NCBI GenBank assembly: GCA_949825025.1
Contig: OX463779.1
Span: 26,828,816 to 26,892,815, forward strand
Origin: Siphlonurus alternatus
Taxonomy: Eukaryota; Arthropoda; Insecta; Ephemeroptera; Siphlonuridae
DNA length: 64,000 bases
Reading direction: 5' to 3'
The notes beneath the pieces are model-generated. The model ran no database searches, had not been told where the DNA came from, and saw nothing but the letters and a program-made list of their open reading frames with translations. Positions within the stretch are counted from its first letter, which is position 1. The number at the start of each line of letters is the position of its first letter. Shown here in pieces: positions 38,146 to 49,028 of this stretch. A program made the position numbers and the translations under genes.

Positions 38146-41100
38146 TGAAAGAGAACAATAAAAGAATTCACCAGCCTGCAGTCCTCTTGCGCGCGGTCAA
38201 CCCTTCCCCAAGCCTTATCTTGCTTTACCATCATTGTCTCGCTCCTAAGCTCTATCTTTGCTTCTAGCTTGACTTTGAAGAGAATTCAGTATATTGTTAT
38301 GCTATAGTATACAGTATAGGGTCATCTGAAGGTACATTATTGCCTAGAATAAATAAAAATAAAATGACTTTTTGAGCTTTCAAATCTGTATCCATGGTAT
38401 GGTGGCTACATGGATATCAGTGACGTATGTATACAGCTGTAAAAGCGAAGGGTTGTTGCCCAATGTGGTGATTGGATCCAATGCTTGTATGTAAAATTTA
38501 AAAAATTAAAATTTTATTAAAATTGTTTTTGTGATTTATCACTAGAGCGCGGAAAAAAGTCTCTTTTTTTTTAACAAATAGTCGCCTATAAAGTCTACTT
38601 TTTTTGCAAAAAAGTCTCTAAAAAAGTCACTTTTTTCGAAAAAAAGTCTCCAAAAAAGTCCCTTTTTTTAAAAAAAAAGAGCAACAAAAATGCATTTTAA
38701 TAGTGCTATTTCTGATAACAAAAAAATTGTTTATTCGTGTTAAATTACGACTTTGTACTTAAACGTACAAAATGTCTTTTAAATACCGTTTTAAAGTCAA
38801 TTTTTTTAATGAGTGTTTTGTTATAGAAAGCCAAGATATTAAAATATTTTAATTTCATTCACTAATTTTATTAAGAGTAGTATGAAATTATTTAAATAAT
38901 TCTATGAGTAATAAAAAGAACAAGACATTGTTTTAGATAATGTTGATGCCTTTTATTGTAGTGGGCCATACAGTTTTAAAAGAAAAAACAATTTTAATTT
39001 TCTTCTTGGTACTTTTAATACTCCTCCACCTCAGACTCACTGTCCTCTGCGTTCGCCACTGGCTGGCCGAACTCTTTGCTGTTGCGGCGGTTCAGGAAGT
39101 AGTTGCAAATCAAGTACATCTCCAAGTTTTCGACGGTGAAGCTCGTGCGCTTCTCGGTGAGCACGCTCTTATAGATGGAGAAGGAGCGTTCCACGTCGCA
39201 GGAGGTTAGCTGAGCGTATTTCAACGCCATCACCTCTTTGACAGCGAGTTTGTCTGTGACGGTGCTCGTGTCACCAGTGTAGGATCCTCCAAGAACCTGC
39301 GACACCTTTCGCATGAAAGCAAGTCCCACATTTTTCTGCATACAAGTCTTGAACTTCATTTGCACGGAGGCACCACGAGGTCCATTCACTTCACTCAACT
39401 TGCACTCCACACTGTCCAGGATGGTAAAGGTTTGCTCCATGGATAAATTAGCGTCCTCAAGTTGCTTGATTTTTCCAGGCAGAAAACCAAAGTTGCTTGC
39501 CACGCAAACCAAGTCCAGAGGTAGATTCTCGTCCAGGATCAACGCTCTGGCTTTTTCCACGCAAAAAAAAATATTTTTGACACGCATAACTGTGTTCAAA
39601 AGCTTTTTATTTTATTCTATTTTTTTAACTATATTTTCGAGAAGAAAATAACTAAAAAATATTCTAGAATGTGTCAAAAAGTCTCAAAAAGTCACCTTTT
39701 GCCGAAATAGTCGTAAAATCACAAAATAGTCTAAAAAGTCGCTTTTTTTATAGGCTCATTTTAATCCATTTCCGGAGATCGGTGGACATCCTAAATGACA
39801 TTAAAATAGGCCCCATATACACAAAAAGTCCAAAAGACTTTTTTCCGCGCTCTATTTATCACTGAAAATTGTAAATATGAATAAATCGAGAGAAAATGTA
39901 TATTATTGTTAATTTGCACTTTTTTTAAAATAACCAATTTACCTTTCCTTTATTTATATTGTTTGATTGTTAATTAAATGAAAATATTAATTTAATAACA
40001 CATTTTGTGACATTTACTATACTTTTACAAGATGTAATAATCGTATATATTTTTTTTATTTAATTTTCAATATACATATACACAAAAAAATTTACTGTCT
40101 TAGAAACTTGGCGCAATAGAGAAAATTTCCATTTTTCTAACTATAAAAAATATATAAATAATATTATTCTCTCAAGTCTCAGATCACTGGTAGAGTATTT
40201 TCTTGCATTGAGAAATAAACAATCAAAATTATAAACGTGTTTGACAGCGGTTCATTTTATGGCTTTCTTCTCCTCTAACAGCAAGTGCAGATGAAGCACT
40301 CTATTGTGCTCTAAACAACAATACCAGCAGCTTAGTGGACGCTACCCATCTCAACAATGACATGTTTATGAATACAAAATTCGCACAATCAATAACATCT
40401 CATATACGCAAAAAGTACCAATCTAATTGTTTAGAGCTGCATTAAATTGAATTTTTCATTAAAAAATAGGCCAAAGTCATTTTTTTCCCACGTCTCTGTG
40501 ACTTTTCTTTCCAAATATATAAATGAAGCAATGTGGTGAGGAGCAGATAAAGCTGGTTTTTCCTTTTAAGCTGAAAAACCGCGTGGTTGCCTACATTTTG
40601 CCGCGTGAGGTGTTTTCCCTCTACTAGATCGGGCCCAAGAGGCATACATTTTTTTGATAAAATAAGTATTTAATTATTCCCCTTTACCTGATACTATGAG
40701 TAATGTATTCACATGTTTTAACAATTGATGCCTATTTTTTAATTGACATTTGATTGGAATTTGACACTGACATCATCAAGAAGTCATATTCCATACTTTA
40801 CCTTGATAAAATAGGGTTTAATAGTTAGCACACATGAAAATTGATAGTATCAGGTAAAAGAGAATATGCAATTATAAAAAAACATATAATATTACAATGC
40901 ATCTTTTTGTTAAAAGTTTTACTCCTTTAAAATGGCAATATCAATAATATTCAAAAGTTACAGTATTAGTTTAAGGCAGTATAAATAAAAGAGCTACTTT
41001 TTCATTACTTTTTTAGAATTGTTTACAATACTGCGCGCGCATGTATGATATTTTTAATTGAGATTTGAGATGCTAAGCAATCTCAGATGTAATTTTAGCT

Positions 41101-41951
41101 TCCAGCTTTAAAAAATATTGCATTACGGTACAGAATGCATTCAAACATACATATAAACTATATTATTATTCAATACATAACTCAATATTTTTTTCCTCAA
41201 CAATCATAATTAAGCTCCAGCTTTAAAAAATATTGCATTACGGTATGCATACAGCTAATATACAGTACATAACAAAATTGCATATCCAATATTGATAGAG
41301 TTTGGCTAAATGTTCAAAGTCAACTTGATACACGTTATTTTGGTTAAATACCTAATCTTGTCGGCTAAACGATATGAGATCACATTTTTAGCCTAAATCT
41401 ACCAAGTTAACTTCAGATATTTTGATACTATCACACCAAGCAAATATGTACTTGTAATGGATTGTTAGTAAAATAAATTTTAAGCCTGTATTACACCATA
41501 CAATTTTGCATACAATTTTTCCTTGCAAGAAAATTTCATCTCTACACAAACAAATGGAGTTCAATTTTTCTGATTATTGTCATTATTGTATACAATTTTT
41601 TCTTGCACGAAAATTTCCTCTCCATACAAACAAATGGAGATTAAGTTTTCTTGTAAGGAAAACTTCAACTCCATTTATTTGTGTGGAAATGAAATTTTCT
41701 TGCAAGGAAAAATTGTATGCAAAATTGTATGGTGTAATACCGGCTTGATACCGGCCTTAGAAAAATTGTATCAAGTAATACCAGCTTAAGTTTCTCCTTG
41801 TCTACAATTTTTTTACTCATTGCCTTTTTTTGTTGCAGAACCAAACAATGACAGCCCTCTAAACGTGACGGCAGCAGAAATGTGGTCTGACCAGCAGTTT
41901 TACAAGAAGCATCTCCATGCCAAATACAAGCAAGATGCCAAGGACCTATGA
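30457..41951 (+). CDS. UBE2C: Ubiquitin-conjugating enzyme E2 C
   Basis: Five coding exons, 30457-30560, 34249-34276, 36706-36792, 37085-37289 and 41839-41951, give 537 bp and 178 aa (human 179). UBE2C is the E2 that, with APC/C, starts ubiquitin chains on mitotic substrates. The UBC fold spans about residues 35-175: [48 protein letters not shown], then [15 protein letters not shown] with the catalytic cysteine at residue 115 (human Cys114). The stretch [17 protein letters not shown] is almost identical to vertebrate UBE2C; its RTIL corresponds to a proposed destruction box. The first 34 residues are low-complexity, as in orthologues. The second coding exon is only 28 bp. Introns are greatly expanded by transposons. 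A donor-like CAGTAAGT after the stop (exon end about 41984) and an acceptor at 42865 suggest an intron in the 3' UTR. Confidence 0.96.
30841..32412 (-). mobile_element. 5'-truncated non-LTR retrotransposon (LINE) with open RT frame, antisense in UBE2C intron 1
   Basis: A 419-codon minus-strand frame (32412-31153) is uninterrupted and contains reverse-transcriptase motifs in order: [12 protein letters not shown] (motif A), [16 protein letters not shown] (motif B), [11 protein letters not shown] (motif C, catalytic DD), [11 protein letters not shown] (motif D) and FKYLGI (motif E). A C-terminal zinc-knuckle-like block [16 protein letters not shown] follows. About 300 bp of AT-rich 3' UTR ends in AATAAAAGAC plus a short (TAA)n tail near 30841-30855, the expected target-primed end. 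The endonuclease and the first part of the RT are missing, so it cannot move by itself. The intact frame suggests recent insertion. Similar flanks (around 30819 and 32583) may be a target duplication, but they are imperfect. The clade is not resolved. Confidence 0.85.
33392..33814. mobile_element. Family H foldback MITE, copy H3, split by a second element
   Basis: The left end AAGCTGGTACAGTATTACAC and right end GTGTAATACCGGCT are inverted repeats. Inside, AAATTGCAAGCAAATTGTAC pairs with GTACAATTTTGCTTGCAATT. The right part is interrupted at 33561-33800. Related copies are at 41482-41746 and 52613-52745. Confidence 0.65.
33551..33810. mobile_element. 240-bp TIR element with perfect 10-bp target duplication
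   Basis: The element at 33561-33800 has ends AAGGATTTTGTTGTATGGAT...ATCCATACATACAAAATCCTT and is flanked by GTGTAATACC on both sides (33551-33560 and 33801-33810). A 10-bp duplication fits the 9-11 bp range of MULE/MuDR transposons. The interior contains GCCATCTTACGTTGG twice. It sits inside family H copy H3, so it is younger. Confidence 0.8.
34558..36637. mobile_element. 2.1-kb TIR element in UBE2C intron 2
   Basis: The ends are CAGGGTGTATACCAT (34558) and ATGGTATACACCCTG (ending 36637). Subterminal arrays of TGGAAAAACCTGGAA and CATGGAATTTC motifs lie next to both ends. No transposase is encoded. A foldback with arms at about 35385-35470 and 35795-35910 lies inside it, and a second pair is at 35519 and 35790. 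Target duplication is unclear, so the superfamily is open (hAT-like subterminal arrays). Confidence 0.65.
36238..36296. repeat. Two tandem copies of a 25-bp palindrome-bearing unit
   Basis: AGTTGCTCGCTACGCTCGCA followed by a T-run occurs twice in succession within the 2.1-kb TIR element. Each unit contains the self-complementary-like GCTCGCTACGCTCGC. Confidence 0.6.
37649..40636. mobile_element. 3-kb TIR element in UBE2C intron 4, hosting a hAT element
   Basis: Inverted termini GGGCCCGATCTAGTA (37649) and TACTAGATCGGGCCC (ending 40636). The interior is AT-rich, includes a (GA)n run at 38105-38141 and is interrupted by the hAT-derived element at 38543-39854. No transposase of its own is evident and the target duplication is unclear. 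Confidence 0.65.
38535..39862 (-). mobile_element. hAT transposon remnant with 8-bp duplication and transposase C-terminus
   Basis: Termini TAGAGCGCGGAAAAAAGTC and its complement (38543-39854) are flanked by identical TTTATCAC (38535-38542 and 39855-39862), the 8-bp duplication of hAT elements. Subterminal regions hold many AAAAAGTC motifs. A 194-codon minus-strand frame (39599-39015) matches the C-terminal hAT dimerisation region: [15 protein letters not shown], then [12 protein letters not shown], with an acidic tail. The catalytic N-terminal part is missing, so this is an internally deleted copy. Confidence 0.88.
41482..41790. mobile_element. Family H foldback MITE, copy H1, plus partial repeat
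   Basis: The left end AAGCCTGTATTACACCATAC and right end GTATGGTGTAATACCGGCTT (41727-41746) are inverted. Internally, ACAAACAAATGGAG/CTCCATTTATTTGTG units repeat in both orientations. A partial extra end (AGTAATACCAGCTT) follows to 41790. It lies just before the last UBE2C coding exon. Confidence 0.7.
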
Positions 41952-41983
41952 GACAGAGGAGAAAGCTTAAACCAATTTTGTAC

Positions 41984-44020
41984 AGTAAGTACCTCAAATC
42001 TTCCATCTCTTACTGTACTTTTTCATAAGTTTGCCTTTCTTTTTTTGTGAGGGAATTGAGACCCTTGATTCACGCACTACAGTAATAGTGATTCTTCATG
42101 GCCATATTCAGTAAAAACTTAGTATTACGCAACTTGTTGTTAGGTAAAACTCAATTTTGAGTAAAAGAGATCTCAGTCCCTTCAAAAATAATTAGCATTG
42201 CAGGTATAGGAAAAACTCGATATAAGGTAAGCCTAGTTTCCTGGATCCCTTGACTTTACGAGATAACAAGTTTTTACTAATTTTTTTATTGAGTTTGTTA
42301 CCGGTACATCGAAAGAACATTGTAAATAGGAAAGAGATCATTTTTCTATTTTAAATTAACAGTGTGGCACGGTTGGTTAAGTGTCGGACTTTTAATCTGG
42401 ATCGTCTCCAGAGCTTGGGATTGCTCCCGACTGCCTGCCAGTTTGTGAGTGATCCTGAGTGTGCTCGTCAGGTGGCTGCAGCTTGCAAGTCGTACACTGT
42501 ATCGGGAGGTGCTAAGGTTCACCTTGACGGTGGTTTCCCATCGTCACTCCCAGGCGAATATCGGGGCAGTTCCTAACACAAAGCCACAGCCGCCTCCTTT
42601 CCTATCCTTGTATCCCACTGTTGTTAAGTTTGAATGCTTATACTAATAGCAGAATATGTTGTAGTAAGCTAATATTGTAAAATAAAAATAAAACATATAT
42701 AATTTTTCGGATGTACTGTATTACATTTATATTTTTAATATTTTATAACAATTTTATCTGTACTAATTTTATTCTTGTTGTGAAATATTCAATTTTTAAG
42801 GAGTGTATACTATTATTGTTGTTAGTTACTCCAGCAAGACCTTCATGGTGTGTTCTGGTTTACAGGTCCCCACCCTGATCCTGTCACGCGAGAGGTGCGT
42901 CCCTGCCCCGCCGCTGCTCCGCCCATGTGCTCATCGCACCTAAGGAAGGCGTGTGTGCTTGTGTGCTGCCGTTTGAATGAATGGAAGAGTGAATGGAAAA
43001 CCTCACAGCAAAGTAGGAGCTCTGCTTCATTTTATTGTACCACCTTTTTGTAACTCTTTATGTTCTTTCTACTTTTTTTTTTTTTTTTTTTTTAACGTAT
43101 AGGGTCAATTGAGAATTATTTACATGAACTTTTGCTATATGTTTTGATTATAATAAATTAATTTCTTTTCTATATTTGAAACATTCCAGATCTAAATTTA
43201 TTCTTCATTCTTCCACACATGACATATATTTATTGGCATATTTGTGAGACTGTTTGGGTTAAAAATGAGAACTGGTATAATATTTGGATTTTGTGTCTGA
43301 TAATAAAAGATTGTCAGAAATTTGTTAAAATTTAAATCAATTCATTGGTTCCATTTTCTCCTCATTTTCAGTTTTATAAACAAACTACTCTATATACCAT
43401 ATTCATAAAGTTTCTGTTTTCCAAGTTTTCTGCATTGTATAACCTCCATTCTATGAGCAATGTGTGTTGCTTAGATCGGGTGGCAGTTTAAGTATGAAGT
43501 AACCCAACAGTGGGTGGTTAAAAGCAACTGGAGAAACACCCACCAGAGTTGGTACCACTCAGATAATGGGCATTGCAGTTGTGCTTTACACCTGATCCTC
43601 CTCCAAGTTGTAATTTCTCTAAACTCTGAAACTTTTCTAAATAATGACTAGCTGGTTCTTTGCAAGTAATTTAATTTCAAAATAGAAAATATTGGATTAT
43701 GCATTTCTTAAAACATTAAAACAATTTGTAAATCAACAAGTTTAGTATCGTGTAACCTAGAAAATTGTAACATTATCTGTTTGTAAGGGATTTATCTGAA
43801 ACATGGCATTTACATTGTTTATATTAATGATATTTCTATCGATAACTACATCCTACACGTCTTAACCTAGCAAGTTATAGGATGTAAATTTTAATGGCAT
43901 TTATTTTGTGACCTGGAACTTTACCTTCCTTATGTGTGTTGAGTGATTGGACAAGAGTGCACATTTTATTATTGTGTTGTATTCCGTAAGGAATCAATAA
44001 ATTAGATCTTTCACAAATAC
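41984..44020 (+). other. UBE2C: UBE2C 3' UTR with probable intron and poly-A signal
   Basis: After the stop, CAG/TAAGT-type donor sequence near 41985 and a CTGGTTTACAG acceptor at 42855-42865 define a probable 3' UTR intron that contains a tRNA-derived SINE. The downstream exon starts at 42866. AATAAA at 43996-44001 is the likely polyadenylation signal. No coding potential is evident in this exon. Confidence 0.5.
42361..42685 (+). mobile_element. tRNA-Lys-derived SINE
   Basis: The head contains a tRNA-like segment with an anticodon-arm sequence GACTTTTAATCTGG, matching the arm of tRNA-Lys(UUU), preceded by an A-box-like TGGCACGGTTGG and followed by a degenerate B box. An unrelated GC-rich body follows and the element ends in AATAAAAATAAAA. 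It lies in the UBE2C 3' UTR intron, sense orientation. Confidence 0.6.
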
Positions 44021-44469
44021 TTGTTTGGATTATTTGTTTCTGTTTATGAATTGTTAAAAAAATTATTTATAACACGTCCCTTTTAGTACTGATAGTTATA
44101 CATGAGAGAAAAGTAACCTACCCTGAGGGACAAGCAAATTCTATATAACTATATAGCTACAGTAAAACCTCAATTTTACGAAGTTGAAGTGACAGAAAAA
44201 TCGGGACTTAGTAAATTCAAGGTTCGTAAATTCGAAGTTATCGAAAAAAAAAATAATAATAAAAAATGCCATGGCATAAAACGTACGAATTAACAAATTA
44301 TGGCAATAAAAATTCGTTTTTATACTTTATTCAGATTTATTCGAGTGGCAAAAGAGATGAAAACAGTAGAAAAATATGAAATAGCGCGATTTACGCAAGT
44401 ATAAATCGATTGCGTATGCGTATTATATTCAAGTCGCGGGGTAATTCGAGATGACGTGTGAAAACTTAA

Positions 44470-44723
44470 TTAAGGGTAAGGTAACGCCACCATGAATGTT
44501 AAAAAAAGTCCCTCACACAAAAGTTCTGAAAAAAATTTAAAATGTTCTCCTCTCCACCCCCTATCAGTAGCTAAAATATCAGGTATACAAATTCATAACT
44601 CAAAAACTAGATCGAATTTGTATACCTGATATTTTAGCTACTGATAGGGGGTGTAGAGGAGAACATTTTAAATTTTTTTCATATATTTTTTTTTTTTTTA
44701 ACATTGGTGGCGTTACCTTACCC
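44470..44723. mobile_element. Family A palindromic element, copy A3 (short form)
   Basis: 250 bp (44474-44723). TTAA is present on the left (44470-44473), but the right flank is TTCG, so the right junction has been altered. The central part of the palindrome is deleted symmetrically compared with A1. Confidence 0.75.
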
Positions 44724-45149
44724 TTCGCAATTTTTACGTGAATATCAAAACATCGTAGACGTGACTTGAATTAAGGGTCGAAAAAAAAACTTTGTCAGTT
44801 TAATCCTGTGTATTTTAGGTTTTAAGGTAGAGATAACGTCGAACAGCTGTTCGACGTAATCCCCTTTGATTAACATGTAAACCTTAGCAAATTGACAAAA
44901 ATTCTCAAATTTTTTTGAGAGGCAGATATAATATTATAATATCTGCCTCTCAAAAAAATTTGAGAATTTTTGTCAATTTGCTAAGGTTTACATGTTAATC
45001 AAAGGGGATTACGTCGAACAGCTGTTCGACGTTATCTCTACCTTAAAACCTAAAATACACAGGATTAAACTGACAAAGTTTTTTTTTCGACCCTTAATTC
45101 AAGTCACGTCTACGATGTTTTGATATTCACGTAAAAATTGCGAAGGGTA
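44719..45149. repeat. Perfect 431-bp palindrome spanning three elements
   Basis: The two 215-bp halves meet at 44934 with no spacer and I find no mismatch between them. The left half includes the end of family A copy A3, about 100 bp of pogo-like sequence and the left arm of family B. It must therefore have formed after all three were in place. Confidence 0.85.
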
Positions 45150-45434
45150 TAGTGCCTAAAAGCCATAGCAAAAGTTTCAAAAACATTTAACGAGCCGATT
45201 TTTTTAAATTAATTTTTTAGTTTGGCTCTCCATGGGAAAGCCCTATGCTGAAAATTAAAAAAATCAATTAAAAAAAATCGGCTCGTTAAATCGTTTTGAA
45301 ATTTTTTCTATGGCTTTTAGGCACTAATATCTGCCTCTCAAAAAAATTTCAGAATTTTTGTCAATTTGCTAAGGTTTACATGTTAATCAAAGGGCATTAC
45401 GTCGATCAGCTGTTCGGCGTTATCTCTACCTTAA
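44822..45434. mobile_element. Family B palindromic element (TTAA-flanked), expanded by an inverted duplication
   Basis: Ends GGTAGAGATAACGTCGAACAG (44826) and the complement ending at 45430, with TTAA at 44822-44825 and 45431-45434. The uninterrupted pogo copy at 1648-2892 lacks it at the corresponding position, showing that B is an insertion. Outer arms are 44826-44934 and about 45327-45430. Between them lies an inverted duplicate of the left arm plus flanking pogo sequence, and then family C. Confidence 0.75.
45150..45326. mobile_element. Family C foldback element
   Basis: Ends GTGCCTAAAAGCCATAG...CTATGGCTTTTAGGCAC (45152-45324) with TA on both sides. Arms of about 70 bp include CGAGCCGATTTTTTT. 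It sits exactly at the right end of the perfect palindrome. Single copy in the window. Confidence 0.65.
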
Positions 45435-46029
45435 GAAAATGAAAGAACGAAAGAACTCGTATCAAATTTGTTTTCGCAATTTGCAATCGACATTTGCATG
45501 CCATGAAATGCAGTCAACGTTAGTAACGTTATTTCTATGCGCTAGTCAATAAAATAAAAATACGTGCATTCGTACTGTTCATATATACGCGGTTATCTAT
45601 AACGACATGCGTTTTATTTTATTTTTTTATACTTTTTAGTTTTTATTTTCTATTAATAATTTATTAAATAAAATTTAAAATTGGACATTAAAATTGAATG
45701 GAGTTTTTAGGGTATATTATAATGTATTCCATTCATGCAGCAATGCGATTGGGTCGTACGATCTGGACGAAGAGGATTCGACAAATTATTATTTTCAAGA
45801 TCACATTTACATCGTATTAGACCACGCAGTTGGCATACAATTAAAGTTTTATCAATCAATTATTGTTTTATTACTATAAAAAATAAAAAATCCTACGAGT
45901 TGATGCTATAAAATAAAATTATCTCGTTTCTCGATAGTAAATTTTACGTTACGACGCGAGCGAATTTTAGGTTAGAAAGTGCATGCATGTGGTTTGAAAT
46001 GTCAGAGGTCGAGCGTGGCGCATTGCATT

Positions 46030-46390
46030 GACCGGTTCTCGTTAGATCACCGAAGTCAGGCTACGTCGAGCGTGGTTAGTACTTGGATGGGTGACCGTTT
46101 CAAGTAAAAAATACGCTGCTCCCTCCCTGAGGTAAATTCGTCTCGCTTTCCGTCCAGTGCAGTTATGCACTTGTGTGTGGTTCCCCAGGCTTTGGACATC
46201 GCTTTGGTCCATTGAGAAAAAGTAGAGGTGTCCGTCCTGACGACTGAGGTTTTCCACGGTTCCCTCAGTCTCACCTCAGCGAATGCTGGGACGCGTAAGC
46301 ATGCAGGCCGTGGCCACTATCCGTTCCCTACCCAGTACCCCGCCGCGAGCTGTAAGCTCTTAGGGGTGTATCCTTGTAAAAAAAAAATTA
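46030..46390 (+). mobile_element. 5S rRNA-derived SINE, fuller copy
   Basis: The head at 46030-46104 resembles 5S rRNA: ACCGGTTCTCGTTAGATCAC, then GTGGTTAGTACTTGGATGGG, the internal control region used by TFIIIA/RNA polymerase III. A conserved body shared with the copy at 1298-1576 and a tail GTATCCTTGTAAAAAAAA follow. This is the SINE3 architecture (5S head, body, A-rich tail). Confidence 0.8.
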
Positions 46391-46790
46391 TAATCATTTC
46401 GCAAATTGCGCCAATAAGGCTAGTTCTCTCTCTTGACACTAGATGGCAAATGCGAGCAACTTTTCAACTCTTCACATACATCACGACATCATTGATAAAT
46501 TTAGCTGGCACATGCACACAACTTTAATTTTACTTGAAATTTTATGATGAGTTTGTCCTATCATGGAGTTTGTCAGCGATTGTTGTTTTTCCTGGGAATT
46601 TGTCCTACCTTAACTTGGCAAGTTCAATTAAAAAAAAAACTATAAGTTCAAAGCAAATAAAAATTTCTTGTATATTATAATAGATACAATATATAAATTA
46701 TATAATTATGTTATAGTTATTGCAAAACTCGACTCTGGCAGCTTTGATAAAATTAAATTATAATTTATATTTTTTTGTTCCAAATGAATA

Positions 46791-47145
46791 TTAAGGGTAA
46801 GGTAACGCCACCAATGTTAAAAAAAATCCCTCTCACAAAAATTCTGAAAAAAATTTAAAATGTTCTCCTCTATACCCCCTATCAGTACCTAAAATATCAG
46901 GTATACAAATACGATCTAGTTTTTGAGTTATAAATTTTTAAAGTTGACTACTTTAACATGGAGAAATGAAACTCCCATGTTAAATTAGTCAACTTTAAAA
47001 ATTCATAACTCAAAAACTAGATCGTATTTGTATACCTGATATTTTAGGTACTGATAGGGGGTATAGAGGAAAACATTTTAAATTTTTTTCAGAATTTTTG
47101 TGAGAGGGATTTTTTTTAACATTGGTGGCGTTACCTTACCCTTAA
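46791..47145. mobile_element. Family A palindromic element, copy A4
   Basis: 347 bp (46795-47141), TTAA at 46791-46794 and 47142-47145. Carries private differences from A1 (CAGTACCTAAA instead of CAGTAGCTAAA, and TATACCCCC) on both arms. Confidence 0.87.
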
Positions 47146-49028
47146 TGTTGTTTGACGATTAGATTTATAATATATGTAGTATGAATTAAGACTATGAAGT
47201 ATGTGTGTTGTATTATATAGCTAGACCATGCAGGACATAATATATAGCATAATTTTATTATAGTTATATATAAAGGTCGGGCGTTTAGTTTAAATATCAC
47301 TATGACGATTTTATAAATTATTATACTACATATAGAGAGAGAAAGAGGATAGAGTATATTAACTGCAAATACTGCTGCAATAATACATTTTTAATTGTTA
47401 TCGAGGTGTACATATTTTTTCGTACTATAAAAAATTGTTATCGTCAGGTAATTGCGATATAATATAATATTGTATAACGGATATAGCCGGTGTACCGGCC
47501 GATATAATATATGTAAAGGGTAGCATGGGGGTTGAGTCATGTTGCGCAACCCAGCTACGTAGCACAGTGTCTACCCCTAGTGCTCCAGCTGGGGGATGTG
47601 GTGTCTGGGCAGCCGGTGACTCATCGTGCGGTGCCAGCCCGGCATGACCTCAGCGCCGCCGCCTCTCATGCAGCAGCTCCAGCCGGTGACGTCACCGTTC
47701 CGCGCGTGCGATCGCGGCTTCTCGGGGTGCTTGTAAAAAAAAATAGGCGTATATAGGCGGGATAATTAGCATGGAAGGATGTATTATTTGTTGTACCTTC
47801 TTTGGAAATGTTACTAAGATACTTCCAAATTTTAACAAGTCAATGTAATAATTTTATTATTGTAACGTTTTTGAATAAAAAAAAAATCGTTTCTTGTTTA
47901 AATTAATTAAGTTTTTGACGTAGTAAATATTTTATTTTCAAACTCAATTTTTTAATTACTAAAAATAAACCACGGTCGTCACGGTGAATAAAGTCATGAC
48001 ACCATAAACTTCCCGCGATATATTCGAACAAGGGGGAAAAAATAGAGCTCCTGTGAGAGTTGTTAAATATTATTTAAATTATTTTAATAAAGTTATTAGT
48101 TGGCAATAATAAATTAAATAAATTACTAAAAAGCATTTAGATTAGTGTACCGGAAATTTGGATAATATATATTATAAATTAATAATTAGTAAATAGTATA
48201 TCCCGCGGATCAAACGAGAGTAAAAGTTTTAAAGTTATTTTGCAGGTAAAGGTTAGTTTCTTAGCTCGTGTCACTGATAACGACCAGTAGTAAACATGGG
48301 CTTCAATACCGTGTTTGATCCGCAGGTTCCCTATTATTTATTTTTACATTTCTTTTACTTTTATTTTACAGTGGATGCGAGTGCATGACCTTTCAATTAA
48401 CAACAGTCTATAGTCTACTATAGATCATATATTATACAGTTTTCATCGTCACAATACATGCAGTATAATTATAGTAGTCTATAATATTTAATGGACTTTA
48501 ATGCCCACCGCGGAAGAGCACGACCGTTACCCCTGCACTATATTATTTTGTGGATATAAATTAATTGTCACAATCAATAAAGGCGTGGTGTAATTTAACT
48601 TTTTTTGATGGCTTAATTGAGACTATACTAATTAATATATTATTTATATATACCATGTGCCAATATGTTATTCTAATCTCTACCTTATTATATAATTGCA
48701 AGATTGTATTATATTCCCTGCATGAATACATTGAAGCTATAACATAAAAATCAGGAGAGGAGTAATAATTAACGTATGAGGTGTACAAGAAAATTTTATA
48801 CTTAAAACACAGCTTGTCTCGAGCAAAGAATTAATTAATCGCTCCACTGCATGCTTTGTATTTGCTATACGATAGCGGAACATTTTGCAGACTTGCCACC
48901 ACGGCTGCAGCAGTAGCGCCAATTCACATGCTGCTCTCGTCTCGTCTGGCGCTATTGATCCGCCCGCTCGAGGTCGTCATTTATTTTTTATACTCCACTT
49001 TCTTTCCTCGCATCAAAGTTGTCGCTTG
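47146..49028. other. Intergenic, no recognisable gene
   Basis: AT-rich. A GC-rich patch at about 47522-47743 carries TGACGTCA (near 47687) and ends GTGCTTGTAAAAAAAAA, similar in layout to the SINE tail at 46370, so it may be another SINE. A short inverted pair CGCGGATCAAAC/GTTTGATCCGC spans 48204-48325. Confidence 0.45.

Larger units (their letters stand above)
44160..45965 (-). mobile_element. Second pogo-like element copy, interrupted and 5'-truncated
   Basis: Starting with the same TIR at 44160 after TA, the sequence follows the reverse complement of the complete copy at 1648-2892. Matching blocks are at 44260-44460, 44724-44820 and 45435-45965. It lacks the far TIR and is interrupted by family A (A3), family B and the palindromic complex. 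A segment of about 120 bp next to A3 is missing relative to the first copy. Confidence 0.75.

Noticed and set aside
46056..46274. 72-codon minus-strand frame similar to the one at 1365-1562
   Set aside because: The similarity is explained by both lying in 5S-derived SINE copies; not a protein family.
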